Of a DNA stretch of 64,000 nt, positions 35,409 to 44,455 are shown piece after piece. Position 1 is the first letter of the stretch. Each line of letters opens with the position of its first letter. The DNA is from Arthrobacter sp. SLBN-122 (lineage in GTDB: Bacteria > Actinomycetota > Actinomycetes > Actinomycetales > Micrococcaceae): positions 3,224,001 to 3,288,000 of the forward strand of contig NZ_VFMS01000001.1 of assembly GCF_006715165.1 (NCBI RefSeq), given 5' to 3'. The position numbers and the translations under genes were made by a program. The notes beneath the pieces were generated by a model. That model had not been told where the DNA came from. It saw nothing but the letters and a program-made list of their open reading frames with translations, and did not search any database.

Positions 35409-36365
35409 TTACTCCGTGCCCGATGAGAGAGTGCTGCCTGTATTCGGTGTACCAGGTGGGGCCTTGAGCTTTGCTTCAACAGGCGGGTTGCTCCAGCCCT
35501 GCGGATGGTAGAAGACAAAGTTCACGGCCTTGGACAGCACTGAGTACATTCCGGTGATGGCGGTGGCGGTCTTGATTCGCAGGATCTTGGTGGTGTCCTC
35601 AAGCCCGGGTTTGTTCAGGAAGGCCCGATGGATGAGGGCATAGTCTGTCATCTCATCCCGGATGGTTCGGACAGTGACGGCGTGGACTTGGTTTTGCATC
35701 CTGGGTTCATCGCTGTGCAGGTCAAGGGCCGGCAGGGTTCCATCCTTGATTCGCCGCCAGTAGGTCTTGTTCCATGCCTTCACGGACCTATCCAGCAATT
35801 GGTATAGCCGCACCTTGCGGGTGTTGCCGTTGATGATGCGGGAGGACTCATACACGGCGATGGTCGCACCGAGGGCAAGGGCTATCTGGTCCCTGACCGC
35901 ACGGTTCTCCTTGGCCCGCCGTTCCTTGGTCCGCTGCAGCCACTCCCTGAGCTCCGGCGAATCCTCCAGAGCCTGCTTCACGCCAGCGAGACTGTAATAG
36001 CGGGAGGGGGTCTTGAAGTTATTCCTAGGAGCTCCCAGGATGAGGCTCTCAGGGTCGGCATCAGAGTCCCGCTGAAAACCCGGAGGCATGAACAGACCGG
36101 ACTCATCACTGCTCCAGTCGTCATCCCAGTCATCATCCTCATCGGACTCGGGGGTATCCCTGTCGGGGGTGAGGTAGTGCTCAATGGCATCGTAGGAGAA
36201 GCCCAGCAGGAAGAGTTCCTCTTGGGTTAGGTTTCTGGATTCAGGGATGTCGTCAAGAGACATGTCACCATAGGCCAGCTGGAGGGAAGTGTTGTCGGCT
36301 AAGAGGGGTTCATCCTGTTTGGAAAACCGTTCCTCTACCCATCGTTCCTGCTCCTGAGATTCCAT
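35409..36365 (-). CDS. unknown protein at the right end of the element
   Basis: 318 residues from ATG 36365; a TTG 36 bases upstream is also in frame. N-terminal 90 residues are acidic with a D-rich run (DEDDDWDDDWSSDES) and an ELFLLGFSYDAIEHYL helix; the C-terminal two thirds are helical and basic (LQRTKERRAKENRAVRDQIALAL, KVRLYQLLDRSVKAWNKTYWRR). No tyrosine-recombinase R..HxxR..Y or serine-recombinase motif is present, although integrases usually sit here. Function not recognised. Confidence 0.6.
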   Translation of the reverse strand: MESQEQERWVEERFSKQDEPLLADNTSLQLAYGDMSLDDIPESRNLTQEELFLLGFSYDAIEHYLTPDRDTPESDEDDDWDDDWSSDESGLFMPPGFQRDSDADPESLILGAPRNNFKTPSRYYSLAGVKQALEDSPELREWLQRTKERRAKENRAVRDQIALALGATIAVYESSRIINGNTRKVRLYQLLDRSVKAWNKTYWRRIKDGTLPALDLHSDEPRMQNQVHAVTVRTIRDEMTDYALIHRAFLNKPGLEDTTKILRIKTATAITGMYSVLSKAVNFVFYHPQGWSNPPVEAKLKAPPGTPNTGSTLSSGTE

Positions 36366-36526
36366 GGGTCCAGTATCGAGCCCGTTGTTGTTTGGAACCA
36401 ATTTGGTGTAGGTGTGATTAGACAGGATTCGTGCCTATGGAATCAGGTCACCGATGGGCCGTCTTGCCCGCAGATCACGCGGTTTTTGGAGTGCTGGAGG
36501 TGGCTCATCGAAAGCACACCACGAGA

Positions 36527-36536
36527 ACTTAAAATC
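36527..36536. other. attR core of the integrated element
   Basis: ACTTAAAATC, the second copy of the 10-bp direct repeat. To its right the host tRNA continues; to its left is element sequence (ACGAGA instead of GCAGCGG). Confidence 0.85.
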
Positions 36537-36569
36537 CGCGTGTTGTGGGTTCGAGTCCCACCTGGGGTA
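36527..36569 (+). tRNA. 3' half of the split tRNA (anticodon UAA)
   Basis: Contains loop CTTAAAA, stem TCCGC, variable GTGTT, T arm GTGGG-TTCGAGT-CCCAC, acceptor CTGGGGT and discriminator A. Its stem strands pair with 9794-9798 and 9767-9773, 26.7 kb away. CCA is not encoded. Without its 5' half it cannot fold. Confidence 0.88.
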
Positions 36570-36809
36570 CACATGTTCCGCCATCACGGTGCCGCCACCG
36601 ACTGGCGAAAGCCGCCTGCCCAGCAGGCGGCTTTCGGCGTTTAATGCCCCACAGGAAACTACTGTTATAAGGCTGTGACCTCAGTCACTTAGTTTCCTGC
36701 CGTCTATGCACTAGCTTGAACCTAAATCAGGAATACCTGGTCCCGCTCCGGGCGCCACCGCGCCCGTTCCGCACCCGCATCGCACGGTCCTGTTTCGGAA
36801 GGCAGATTA
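36570..36809. other. right flank between the tRNA half and livK
   Basis: Gene-free. Holds the terminator at 36606-36640 and the upstream region of livK; the string GTTATAAGGC near 36,664 contains a possible -10 box. Nothing else seen. Confidence 0.4.
36606..36640 (+). terminator. terminator of the host tRNA
   Basis: CGAAAGCCGCCTGC pairs perfectly with GCAGGCGGCTTTCG, 3-nt loop, followed by GCGTTT. It now has no intact gene upstream on the chromosome side. Confidence 0.85.
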
Positions 36810-38042
36810 ATGTACCGAAAGAAAGTCCTCACTTCGTTGGCAGCGGCAGCCACGTTCAGCATGCTGCTGTCGGCCTGCGCCAACCAAGCAGGCCCCAGCA
36901 ACACCGAGAGCTCCGGCTCGTCCAACAAAGTGAACATCCCCGCCATTTCGAAAGTGGACGTCCCCGCCGACGCTGTCATGCCTGCTGGCGACGGCAAGGC
37001 AACCTGCCCCGCCACCACCACGCTGGCTTACGCCGGAGCACAGACCGGCCCCAACGCCCAGCTCGGCGTCAACATCTTCAACGGCATCCAGCTGGCCATC
37101 GACCAGCACAACAAGGCCAACCCCGGCTGCCAGGTCCAGTTCAAGAAGTTCGATACGGAAGGCGATCCGAACAAAGCCACCGGCCCCGTCACCCAGCTGG
37201 TGAGCGAGCCGGACATCCTGGGTGTTATCGGCCTTCCGTTCTCCGGCGAATCCAAAGCCACGGGCAACATCTTCGAGCAGAAGGGCCTGGTCCACATCAC
37301 GCCGTCGGCCACCAACCCCGGCCTGACAGGCAACGGCTGGACCACCTTCTTCCGGGGCCTCGGCAATGACGCCGTCCAGGGCCCGGCGGCCGCCAAGTTC
37401 CTCACCGGGAAGCTCGGCGCCAAGAAGGTCTACCTGGTCCAGGATGACTCCGACTACGGCATCGGGCTTGGAACTTCCACTTCTGCCGGCCTGGGCAGCG
37501 CGCTGGCCGGGACGGAAAAGGTGACCACCGGCCAGAAGGACTTCTCGGCAGTCATTTCCAAGATCATGAACGCCAAGGCAGACGCCGTCTTCTACGCCGG
37601 CTACTACGCTGAGGGCGCACCTTTCGACCAGCAGCTGGTGGGCAAGGGGTTCACGGGAACCTTCGTGGCACCGGATGGTGTCAAGGATGACCAGTTCATC
37701 AAGCAGGCAGGCGACGCGTCCAGCAACGCGTACTTCACCTGCCCCTGCATCCCGGGTGAACTGATCCCCGAATTTGCGTCCGCGTACAAGGACATCGCCA
37801 AGGGAGCAGAGCCCGGCACGTACTCCATCGAGGGCTACGACGCAGCGACCGTCCTCCTGTCCGGGATCGACGCAGGCAAGCAAAGCCGCGCCGACCTGCT
37901 GTCCTGGGTCAAGTCCTACGACAAGGCCGGCCTGAGCAAGCATTACAAGTGGGATGCCAAGGGCGAGCTCCAGGCCCCGACCGTGTACGGCTACAAGGTG
38001 GAAAACGGCAAGATCGTTCCCGTCGGCCCCATCGGGGAGTAG
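36810..38042 (+). CDS. livK: branched-chain amino acid ABC transporter, substrate-binding lipoprotein
   Basis: 410 residues. Lipoprotein signal peptide with lipobox LLSAC, then a type I periplasmic-binding fold: AYAGAQTGPNAQLGVNIFNGIQLAIDQHN, VIGLPFSGESKA, SATNPGLT, DAVFYAGYYAEGAPF. It captures Leu/Ile/Val-type ligands outside the membrane for the LivHMGF complex encoded downstream. ATG start. A terminator hairpin separates it from livH, which lets the binding protein be made in excess. The exact ligand cannot be read from sequence. Confidence 0.92.
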   Translation: MYRKKVLTSLAAAATFSMLLSACANQAGPSNTESSGSSNKVNIPAISKVDVPADAVMPAGDGKATCPATTTLAYAGAQTGPNAQLGVNIFNGIQLAIDQHNKANPGCQVQFKKFDTEGDPNKATGPVTQLVSEPDILGVIGLPFSGESKATGNIFEQKGLVHITPSATNPGLTGNGWTTFFRGLGNDAVQGPAAAKFLTGKLGAKKVYLVQDDSDYGIGLGTSTSAGLGSALAGTEKVTTGQKDFSAVISKIMNAKADAVFYAGYYAEGAPFDQQLVGKGFTGTFVAPDGVKDDQFIKQAGDASSNAYFTCPCIPGELIPEFASAYKDIAKGAEPGTYSIEGYDAATVLLSGIDAGKQSRADLLSWVKSYDKAGLSKHYKWDAKGELQAPTVYGYKVENGKIVPVGPIGE

Positions 38043-38062
38043 CAGCCCGGCGAAAGGCAATC

Positions 38063-38103
38063 GGCTGTGGGGGCCAGCATCAGCAGGCCCCCACAGCCTT
38101 TTC
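38063..38103 (+). terminator. terminator/attenuator between livK and livH
   Basis: GGCTGTGGGGGCC pairs with GGCCCCCACAGCC, 10-nt loop, followed by TTTTCTT. Partial read-through would set the livK to livHMGF ratio. Confidence 0.85.
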
Positions 38104-38200
38104 TTCGCTTCGGCAGCAGCCCAGGACCAAGTTACGTCATTAGACACAAGTCCCACGGCCGGGCCCACAAGGCCGCGTGCAACTGGATCAGGATGTTCCC

Positions 38201-39208
38201 ATGCTTCCCTCTCTTGTCCCACTACTCCCCACTGAAAACGACTGGATCACCTTCGACATACCGTCCCTGGCCCAGAACTTCTGGAGTGCCACCTTTGACG
38301 GCCTAACCTTCGGGGCCATCTATGCGCTCGTAGCGCTTGGTTACACCCTGGTTTACGGCGTGCTGAACCTGATCAATTTCGCCCACTCGGAAGTGTTCAT
38401 TGTGGGCTGCTACGCAGTCTTCTTCACCCTCAGCACCCTGGGCTTCGGCCCCTCAGTTCCCCGGCTCGACATCTGGGCCATCATCCTGAATCTGCTGCTG
38501 GCGCTGGTCCTGGCCATGGTTGCCTCGGCCGTCACAGCCTTCCTGCTGGAACGCATCGCGTACAAACCCCTTCGGAAACGGAACGCCCCCCGCCTGGTCT
38601 TCCTGATCACCGCCATCGGTGCTTCCTTCACCATCCAGTACCTGATCTACCTGTGGCGCGGCCCCAGCCCCGAGCTTGCACTGACCATGTTCCGTCCCAC
38701 GCCGATCTTCGACGTCTTCGGCACCATCGTCGATTCCCAGCAGCTGGTGATCATCATCGCCGCGGTGATCATGATGGTGGGCATCGACAGGTTCATCAGC
38801 AAGTCGCGCACGGGCCGCGGCATCCGGGCTGTTGCCCAGGATCCTGATACCGCAACATTGATGGGCGTCAACAAAGAGCGCATCATTATTACCACCTTCA
38901 TCATCGGAGGCCTGCTCGCAGGAGCCGCCGCCTTGTTCTACGTCATGAAAATCCCCTCCGGTGTCCAGTACAGCGGTGGATTCGTCCTGGGTATCAAGGC
39001 GTTCGCCGCCGCTGTGCTCGGCGGCATCGGCAACGTCCGCGGCGCCCTGCTGGGCGGCCTGCTGCTCGGCCTGATCGGCAACTACGGCCAGATCCTGCTG
39101 GGCAACTCGCAGTGGACCGACGTCGTGGCATTCGTGGTGCTGGTGCTGGTGCTGCTGCTGCGGCCCGAAGGCATCCTGGGAACCTCCCTTGGAAGGAGCA
39201 AAGCATGA
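38201..39208 (+). CDS. livH: branched-chain amino acid ABC transporter permease LivH
   Basis: 335 residues, eight or so membrane helices; family marks GLTFGAIYALVALGYTLVYGVLNLINFAHSE at the first helix, GRGIRAVAQDPDTATLMGVN (the cytoplasmic coupling loop that contacts the ATPase) and GIKAFAAAVLGGIGNVRGALLGG. ATG 38201 has AGGA 7 bases upstream; a GTG 24 bases earlier is possible. Stop overlaps livM as ATGA. Confidence 0.93.
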   Translation: MLPSLVPLLPTENDWITFDIPSLAQNFWSATFDGLTFGAIYALVALGYTLVYGVLNLINFAHSEVFIVGCYAVFFTLSTLGFGPSVPRLDIWAIILNLLLALVLAMVASAVTAFLLERIAYKPLRKRNAPRLVFLITAIGASFTIQYLIYLWRGPSPELALTMFRPTPIFDVFGTIVDSQQLVIIIAAVIMMVGIDRFISKSRTGRGIRAVAQDPDTATLMGVNKERIIITTFIIGGLLAGAAALFYVMKIPSGVQYSGGFVLGIKAFAAAVLGGIGNVRGALLGGLLLGLIGNYGQILLGNSQWTDVVAFVVLVLVLLLRPEGILGTSLGRSKA

Positions 39209-40452
39209 GCATGACGGACGGCCCCACGCCGCTGCAGACGGCGGCTGCCGAACAGGCAGCAGAGGAACGCGAAGCGTCCTCGAAAGCCGCAGGAAAAAGC
39301 GATCTCGCCCAGCGGGGCAAACGCAAACCGGGGTACTTCTCCGACCGGTGGCACGCACTGTCCCGGCAACAGCAGTGGGCGTTCCTGATCATCGTCGTGG
39401 TACTGGCCTACCTGCTCCCGCTGATGAACCCGCCCATCATCACCACCGAACCCGGCAACAACTTCGCCCTGGCCTGCTTCGACATGGCCCGGTTCGCGCT
39501 CATCGCCGTCGGCCTCAACGTGGTGGTGGGCTACGCCGGCCTGCTGGACCTTGGATATGTCGCCTTCTTCGCGGTGGGTTCCTATTGTGCGGCCATGCTG
39601 ACCAGTCCCGACTCACCCTTCCTGCATATTCCGTACCTGTGGACCATCCCGATCGCCATGGCGGTCACCATGTTCTTCGGCGTGGTGCTGGGCGTGCCCA
39701 CCCTGCGCCTCAGGGGTGACTACCTTGCCATCGTGACGCTGGGGTTCGGCGAAATTGTCCGCATCCTGGCCACTATCATCCCGGCCATGAAGGGCCAGGT
39801 GGGCTTCCAGAACGTCGGCCATCCTCCGGGTACCGAGGCTGACGGAACGCCGATCTTCTCCAATTCGAACGGCGTACCCTGGTACTGGCTGACGCTGACC
39901 ATCATCATCATCGTCACCCTCCTGGTGGGCAACCTGGAACGCAGCCGGGTGGGCCGCGCGTGGATCGCCATCCGTGAAGACGAGGACGCCGCTGAGATCA
40001 TGGGCGTTCCCACCTTCAAATACAAGGTGTGGGCCTTCGCCATCGGCGCTGCGATCGGCGGCCTGTCCGGGGCCCTCTTCGCCGGCCAGGTGGGGTTCGT
40101 CAACAACCAGAAGTTCGACGTCACCACCTCCATCCTGTTCCTCGCCGCCGTCGTGCTTGGCGGAGCCGGCAACAAGGTGGGCGCCATTCTGGGCGGCGCC
40201 CTGGTCAGCTACATCCCGCTCCGGTTCACGGCCATCGCGGAATACAAGTACCTGATCTTCGGCATCGCCCTGGTGCTGATCATGATCTTCCGTTCCCAAG
40301 GGCTGCTCCCGGCACGGCAGCGGTTACTCGCCTACGGACGGACTGCCCTGAACAAGGTCACCAGCCGTGAGGGCACTGAACCCAAGGACACGGACAATCC
40401 ATCAGCCGGCGCCGGCACTCGTGCGGCCGGACAGAGAGGAGCGGAGGCATGA
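39205..40452 (+). CDS. livM: branched-chain amino acid ABC transporter permease LivM
   Basis: 415 residues. About 55 polar N-terminal residues, then membrane helices with GLNVVVGYAGLLDLGYVAFFAVG, the coupling loop GRAWIAIREDEDAAEIMGV and a C-terminal helix VLIMIFRSQGLLPARQ, the usual LivM end; a polar tail of 35 residues follows. ATG with GGAAGGAG, overlapping livH by 4 bases; 4-base overlap with livG too. Confidence 0.93.
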   Translation: MSMTDGPTPLQTAAAEQAAEEREASSKAAGKSDLAQRGKRKPGYFSDRWHALSRQQQWAFLIIVVVLAYLLPLMNPPIITTEPGNNFALACFDMARFALIAVGLNVVVGYAGLLDLGYVAFFAVGSYCAAMLTSPDSPFLHIPYLWTIPIAMAVTMFFGVVLGVPTLRLRGDYLAIVTLGFGEIVRILATIIPAMKGQVGFQNVGHPPGTEADGTPIFSNSNGVPWYWLTLTIIIIVTLLVGNLERSRVGRAWIAIREDEDAAEIMGVPTFKYKVWAFAIGAAIGGLSGALFAGQVGFVNNQKFDVTTSILFLAAVVLGGAGNKVGAILGGALVSYIPLRFTAIAEYKYLIFGIALVLIMIFRSQGLLPARQRLLAYGRTALNKVTSREGTEPKDTDNPSAGAGTRAAGQRGAEA

Positions 40453-41396
40453 GCTCCGAGGAGAGGCATGCAGGCTCCAGCAGCGTGGAGGAGCAGCCGG
40501 CAGTTGACGGCTCCGCGGCTGTTGCGCCCGAGATCGATATTGAAGCCCTGGCCGAGGCCGGGGTTGATCCGGAGCTTGCCGAGAAGGTGGCCCCGGACCG
40601 CGATATCGCAGTCAAGGTTGGCGACAACATCGTTGAGGTGCAGAACCTGACCATCAAGTTCGGCGGCCTCGTTGCATTGGACAACATCAGCTTCAACATC
40701 AAGCGGGGCGAGATCCTGGGGCTGATCGGCCCCAACGGCGCCGGCAAGACCACCTGCTTCAACGCGATGACGGGCGTCTACAAGCCCACCAGCGGCAAGG
40801 TGGTGCTGGAGGGCCAGGTCCTGAACGGCATCAAGCAGCACAAGATCACCCGCCTGGGCCTGTCACGCACCTTCCAGAACATCCGGTTGTTTGGCGAAAT
40901 GACGGCCCTCGAGAACGTTGTGGTGGGCCTGGACGCGCGGCACAGGACCAGCGTTGGCGGGGCGCTGCTGCGCCTGCCCACGCACATCCGGGAGGAGAAG
41001 TCAGCCATCGAGCGGGGCATGGCCCTGCTGGACTTCGTCGGCATCGGCAGCCACGCGCACGTCCTGTCCCGGCAGTTGCCGTACGGCTATCAGCGCCGCC
41101 TTGAGATCGCCCGGGCCCTGGCCACCGATCCCAAGGTGCTGTGCCTGGACGAGCCTGCGGCCGGCTTCAATCCTGCCGAGAAGGAGGAACTGATGGCCCT
41201 CATCCGCACCATCAGGGATGAGGGCTACACGGTGTTGCTGATTGAGCACGATATGAAGCTCGTGATGGGCGTGACGGACCGGATCGTCGTGCTGGAATTC
41301 GGGAAGAAGATCGCGGATGGACTGCCGCGCGAGATCCGCGAAGACCCGCGCGTTATTGCCGCCTACCTAGGAGAGCCCGAAGATGACGCTGCTTGA
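40449..41396 (+). CDS. livG: branched-chain amino acid ABC transporter ATPase LivG
   Basis: 315 residues: an acidic 60-residue N-terminal extension not found in E. coli LivG, then an ABC ATPase with Walker A GPNGAGKTT, Q loop LSRTFQNIRLF, LSRQLPYGYQRRLEIARAL as the signature region (with YGYQRR in place of the strict LSGGQ), Walker B VLCLDEPAAG, and the switch His in LLIEHDMKLV. Overlaps livM by 4 and livF by 14 bases. Confidence 0.93.
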   Translation: MSSEERHAGSSSVEEQPAVDGSAAVAPEIDIEALAEAGVDPELAEKVAPDRDIAVKVGDNIVEVQNLTIKFGGLVALDNISFNIKRGEILGLIGPNGAGKTTCFNAMTGVYKPTSGKVVLEGQVLNGIKQHKITRLGLSRTFQNIRLFGEMTALENVVVGLDARHRTSVGGALLRLPTHIREEKSAIERGMALLDFVGIGSHAHVLSRQLPYGYQRRLEIARALATDPKVLCLDEPAAGFNPAEKEELMALIRTIRDEGYTVLLIEHDMKLVMGVTDRIVVLEFGKKIADGLPREIREDPRVIAAYLGEPEDDAA

Positions 41397-42096
41397 ACTT
41401 AAGGACGTTTCCGTCCACTACGGCCGCATCCAGGCGCTGCGGAACATCTCCTTCACTGTGGACGAAGGTGAAGTCGTGGCCCTGATCGGCGCCAATGGAG
41501 CCGGCAAGACCACCACCATGCGGACCATCTCCGGGCTCTTGAACTGCTCCGAAGGCAAGGTCACCTTCGCCGGCCAGGACATCACCAAGATGAAGGCACA
41601 CATCCGGGTGGTCCATGGAATCTCCCAGGCCCCCGAAGGGCGCGGGATCTTCCCGGGCATGACCGTCATGGAAAACCTGGACATGGGGACCTTCGGACGC
41701 AAGGACCGCAGCGGAGTGGGGAAGGACCTGGACCGTGTATTCGATCTCTTTCCCCGGCTTAAAGAGCGGGAAAAGCAGTACGGGGGCACCATGTCCGGCG
41801 GCGAGCAGCAGATGCTGGCCATCGGACGGGCCCTGATGTCCAACCCGAAGCTGCTGCTGCTGGACGAGCCGTCCATGGGCCTGGCACCGCAGTTCATCCG
41901 CCAGATCTTCAAGATCATCAAGGAAATCAACAACCAGGGCACCACCGTCCTGATGGTGGAGCAGAATGCCAACCAGGCCCTGGCGGGGGCGCACCGCGCC
42001 TTCGTGCTGGAGACCGGGGAGATCACCCACAGCGGCACCGGGAAACAGCTGCTCGAGGATCCGTCCATCAAGGAGGCCTACCTGGGGGTGGGGTAG
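41383..42096 (+). CDS. livF: branched-chain amino acid ABC transporter ATPase LivF
   Basis: 237 residues: Walker A GANGAGKTT, Q loop SQAPEGRGIFPGMTVMENL typical of LivF, signature MSGGEQQMLAIGRAL, Walker B LLLLDEPSMGL, switch region LMVEQN with Gln-Asn where many ABC proteins have His. Last gene of the livHMGF unit. ATG start inside the livG end. Confidence 0.94.
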   Translation: MTLLELKDVSVHYGRIQALRNISFTVDEGEVVALIGANGAGKTTTMRTISGLLNCSEGKVTFAGQDITKMKAHIRVVHGISQAPEGRGIFPGMTVMENLDMGTFGRKDRSGVGKDLDRVFDLFPRLKEREKQYGGTMSGGEQQMLAIGRALMSNPKLLLLDEPSMGLAPQFIRQIFKIIKEINNQGTTVLMVEQNANQALAGAHRAFVLETGEITHSGTGKQLLEDPSIKEAYLGVG

Positions 42097-42248
42097 TTCA
42101 CTCGACGGGGTCCGGTGCTTTAAGAGCGCGCAACGGTCACGGTTCGGTTGCAACCGGGCCCCACGGGAACTTTCCCTGTGGCCCCCACGTGGGAATTGGT
42201 AGCGTAACAAGAAGCTCATCACCCACATCCACATGGAGGAATCCCGCA

Positions 42249-43169
42249 ATGGCACTTGGCGGCAACCCGATCTTCAACGGAAAGACTTTCCGTGGAACCA
42301 CCCAGGCACCGCCTGTCCCGCAGGCTCCCTACGGCACTCCCTATGGCCAGCAGCCTTATGGCGGCCAGGCGCCCTACGGACAGCAGCCTTACGGCCAGCA
42401 GGGCTGGGGCACGCAGCCCCAAAGCATGAGCGACGAACAGCTGCGCCAGATGTACAGCCAGCCGTCGGCCGGCCCCGCGGACACCGGGCGGATGACGTTC
42501 GACGACGTCATCATGAAGACCGCTGCCTGCCTCGCCGCTGTGGTTGCCGGCGCCGCAGTCACCCTTGTGGTGGCACAGGGCCTGGCCTCCCTGCTGATGA
42601 TCGTTGGTGCCCTGGGCGGTTTCGTGCTGGCCCTGGTCAACACCTTCAAGAAGCAGCCGTCGCCGGCGCTGATCCTCGCCTATGCGGCTCTCGAGGGACT
42701 GTTCCTTGGCGGCTTGACCCGGATCCTCGACGGCATGTTCCCCGGCGTCGGCCTGCAGGCCGTCATCGGCACACTGTCCGTCTTCGCCGTCACCTTGCTG
42801 CTCTTCAAGAGCGGCAAGGTCCGCGCCACACCGCGCGCCATGCGGTTCTTCATGATCGCAATTATCGGCTACGCCGTGTTTGCGCTGATCAACATGATCA
42901 TGATGTGGACAGGGGCCGTGCAGAGCCCCTTCGGCCTGCGCACCAGCGTCGAGATCTTCGGCATCCCGCTGGGCGTCTTCATCGGCCTGCTGGCCATCGG
43001 CCTCGCCGCGTTCTCGCTGATCATGGACTTCACCAGCATCGAAGAAGGTGTCCGCAGCGGAGCCCCGCAGCGCTTCTCCTGGACAGCCGCCTTCGGCCTG
43101 ACCGTCACACTGGTCTGGCTGTACGTGGAGATCATCCGCCTGCTGGCCATCCTGCGGGGCGACGACTAG
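42249..43169 (+). CDS. Bax inhibitor-1/YccA family membrane protein
   Basis: 306 residues. A Gly/Gln/Pro/Tyr-rich cytoplasmic N-terminus with PYGQQ-type repeats (about 75 residues), then seven membrane helices; GLFLGGLTRILDGMFPGV and the C-terminal DFTSIEEGVRSGAPQRFSW belong to the actinobacterial YccA branch. ATG 42249 has GGAGG 10 bases upstream. The family conducts calcium or protons in some members; its role here is unknown. Followed by a strong terminator. Confidence 0.88.
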   Translation: MALGGNPIFNGKTFRGTTQAPPVPQAPYGTPYGQQPYGGQAPYGQQPYGQQGWGTQPQSMSDEQLRQMYSQPSAGPADTGRMTFDDVIMKTAACLAAVVAGAAVTLVVAQGLASLLMIVGALGGFVLALVNTFKKQPSPALILAYAALEGLFLGGLTRILDGMFPGVGLQAVIGTLSVFAVTLLLFKSGKVRATPRAMRFFMIAIIGYAVFALINMIMMWTGAVQSPFGLRTSVEIFGIPLGVFIGLLAIGLAAFSLIMDFTSIEEGVRSGAPQRFSWTAAFGLTVTLVWLYVEIIRLLAILRGDD

Positions 43170-43206
43170 GCACCCCGGCAGCTTCCGCCGTCGTAAACCA
43201 AACAAC

Positions 43207-43237
43207 CGTGGGCCCCACCAGACTGGTGGGGCCCACG
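43207..43237. terminator. bidirectional terminator between the Bax-inhibitor gene and galK
   Basis: GTGGGCCCCACCA pairs perfectly with TGGTGGGGCCCAC, 3-nt loop, between convergent genes. Confidence 0.85.
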
Positions 43238-43276
43238 CTCGTTAACTGCTGCCGGCCTCAGGCCGTTCGGCGCGCG

Positions 43277-44455
43277 CTACGCGACGCGCATGGCTCCGGC
43301 GGCAGGGGAGACGGTGAAGATATCCGGCGTCCTGTAGCCGGCGTCGGCGAAGGCCTTGACGACGGCGGCACGCACCGCCTGCTCGGCGTCCACCGGGGTC
43401 AGCGCAATGGCCGCGCCGCCGAACCCGCCCCCGGTCATGCGGGCGCCGATGGCACCATGGGACCTGGACGTGTCCACGGCCAGGTCCAGCCCTGGGCAGG
43501 AGATTTCAAAGTCGTCGCGCATGGAAGCGTGGCTGGCATCGAGCAGGGTGCCGATGGCGCTTGGCCCGGCGCCGCCCAGGAGCTCTACGGTCTGGAGCAC
43601 CCGGTCATTTTCGGTAACCACATGGCGCACCCGCCGGAACGTGACCTCATCGAGCAGACCGCTGGCCTCCTCAAGGTCAGCCACCTCGACGTCCCGCAGC
43701 GCCTTGACCCCCAGCACCTCCGCTCCCAGCTCACAGGAGGCCCGGCGTGAGGCGTAGCCGCCGTCGGCGTGGGAGTGCGACACCTTGGTGTCGATCACCA
43801 GGAGCACCAGGCCTGCGGGTTCGGTTTCGAAAGGAACCAGGGTTGCCTTCTGGTCCCGGCAATCGAGGAAGACCGCGTGGCCCCTGGCGCCGCGAAGGGA
43901 CGCCGACTGGTCCATGATCCCCGTGGGTGCACCCACGAAATCGTTTTCCGCCCGCTGGGTTGCCAACACCATGTCCTCGGCGGCCAGCCCGGCGCCCGTG
44001 AGGTCATTCAGCGCCGTGACGACAGCACATTCGATGGCGTGCGACGACGACAGGCCGGCACCGAGCGGCACGTTCGAGTCCAGGAGCAGGTCCACTCCGG
44101 GAACGGTGATGCCCCGCTCCCGGAGGGCCCACATGACGCCGAAGGGGTACTTGGTCCAGCCCTTCGCTTTGCCGGGCTGCAGGGAGTCGAGCGTGGTGGT
44201 GACCACGCCCTGGTCGCCATACGTGGACAGGAGCCGCACGGTTGAATCCGGCCGGGCGGCGACGGCCACCCGGGCGGTGCGGTCGATGGCGAACGGAAGG
44301 ACAAAGCCCTCGTTGTAGTCGGTATGTTCGCCGATGAGGTTCACCCGCCCCGGAGCCTGCCATACGCCGTCGGGTGCGGTTCCGAATTCATGTTCAAAGC
44401 GGGCGCTGAGATCCTGGGCGGCAGGGGCCGCCTTGGCCTGGTCCTGGCTGGTCAC
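43277..44455 (-). CDS. galK: galactokinase
   Basis: 392-residue GHMP kinase making galactose-1-phosphate. Motifs: APGRVNLIGEHTDYNEGFVLP at the N-terminus (galactose binding), PLGAGLSSSHAIE (nucleotide loop), GARMTGGGFGGAAIAL near the end. GTG start overlapping the galT stop as GTGA, so the Leloir pair is translated together. Normal length. Confidence 0.95.
   Translation of the reverse strand: MTSQDQAKAAPAAQDLSARFEHEFGTAPDGVWQAPGRVNLIGEHTDYNEGFVLPFAIDRTARVAVAARPDSTVRLLSTYGDQGVVTTTLDSLQPGKAKGWTKYPFGVMWALRERGITVPGVDLLLDSNVPLGAGLSSSHAIECAVVTALNDLTGAGLAAEDMVLATQRAENDFVGAPTGIMDQSASLRGARGHAVFLDCRDQKATLVPFETEPAGLVLLVIDTKVSHSHADGGYASRRASCELGAEVLGVKALRDVEVADLEEASGLLDEVTFRRVRHVVTENDRVLQTVELLGGAGPSAIGTLLDASHASMRDDFEISCPGLDLAVDTSRSHGAIGARMTGGGFGGAAIALTPVDAEQAVRAAVVKAFADAGYRTPDIFTVSPAAGAMRVA

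Larger units (their letters stand above)
9808..36536. mobile_element. 26.7-kb element integrated in a tRNA-UAA anticodon loop
   Basis: Limits come from the two halves of the split tRNA and the 10-bp direct repeat at each end. Inside, base composition drops visibly compared with the flanks and gene-free AT-richer tracts appear. Content from left to right: replacement tRNA, Hachiman pair, two surface proteins, an IS-interrupted winged-helix gene, a Rep-like gene beside iteron-like repeats, three membrane paralogues, two duplicated membrane/HTH modules. Most genes point leftward. No tyrosine or serine integrase, relaxase, coupling protein or ParA is recognisable. It may be an integrated plasmid or a non-autonomous island. 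Confidence 0.88.

Noticed and set aside
35409..36365. Integrase at the right end
   Set aside because: Position fits, but no catalytic Arg-His-Arg-Tyr arrangement or serine recombinase motif can be seen.
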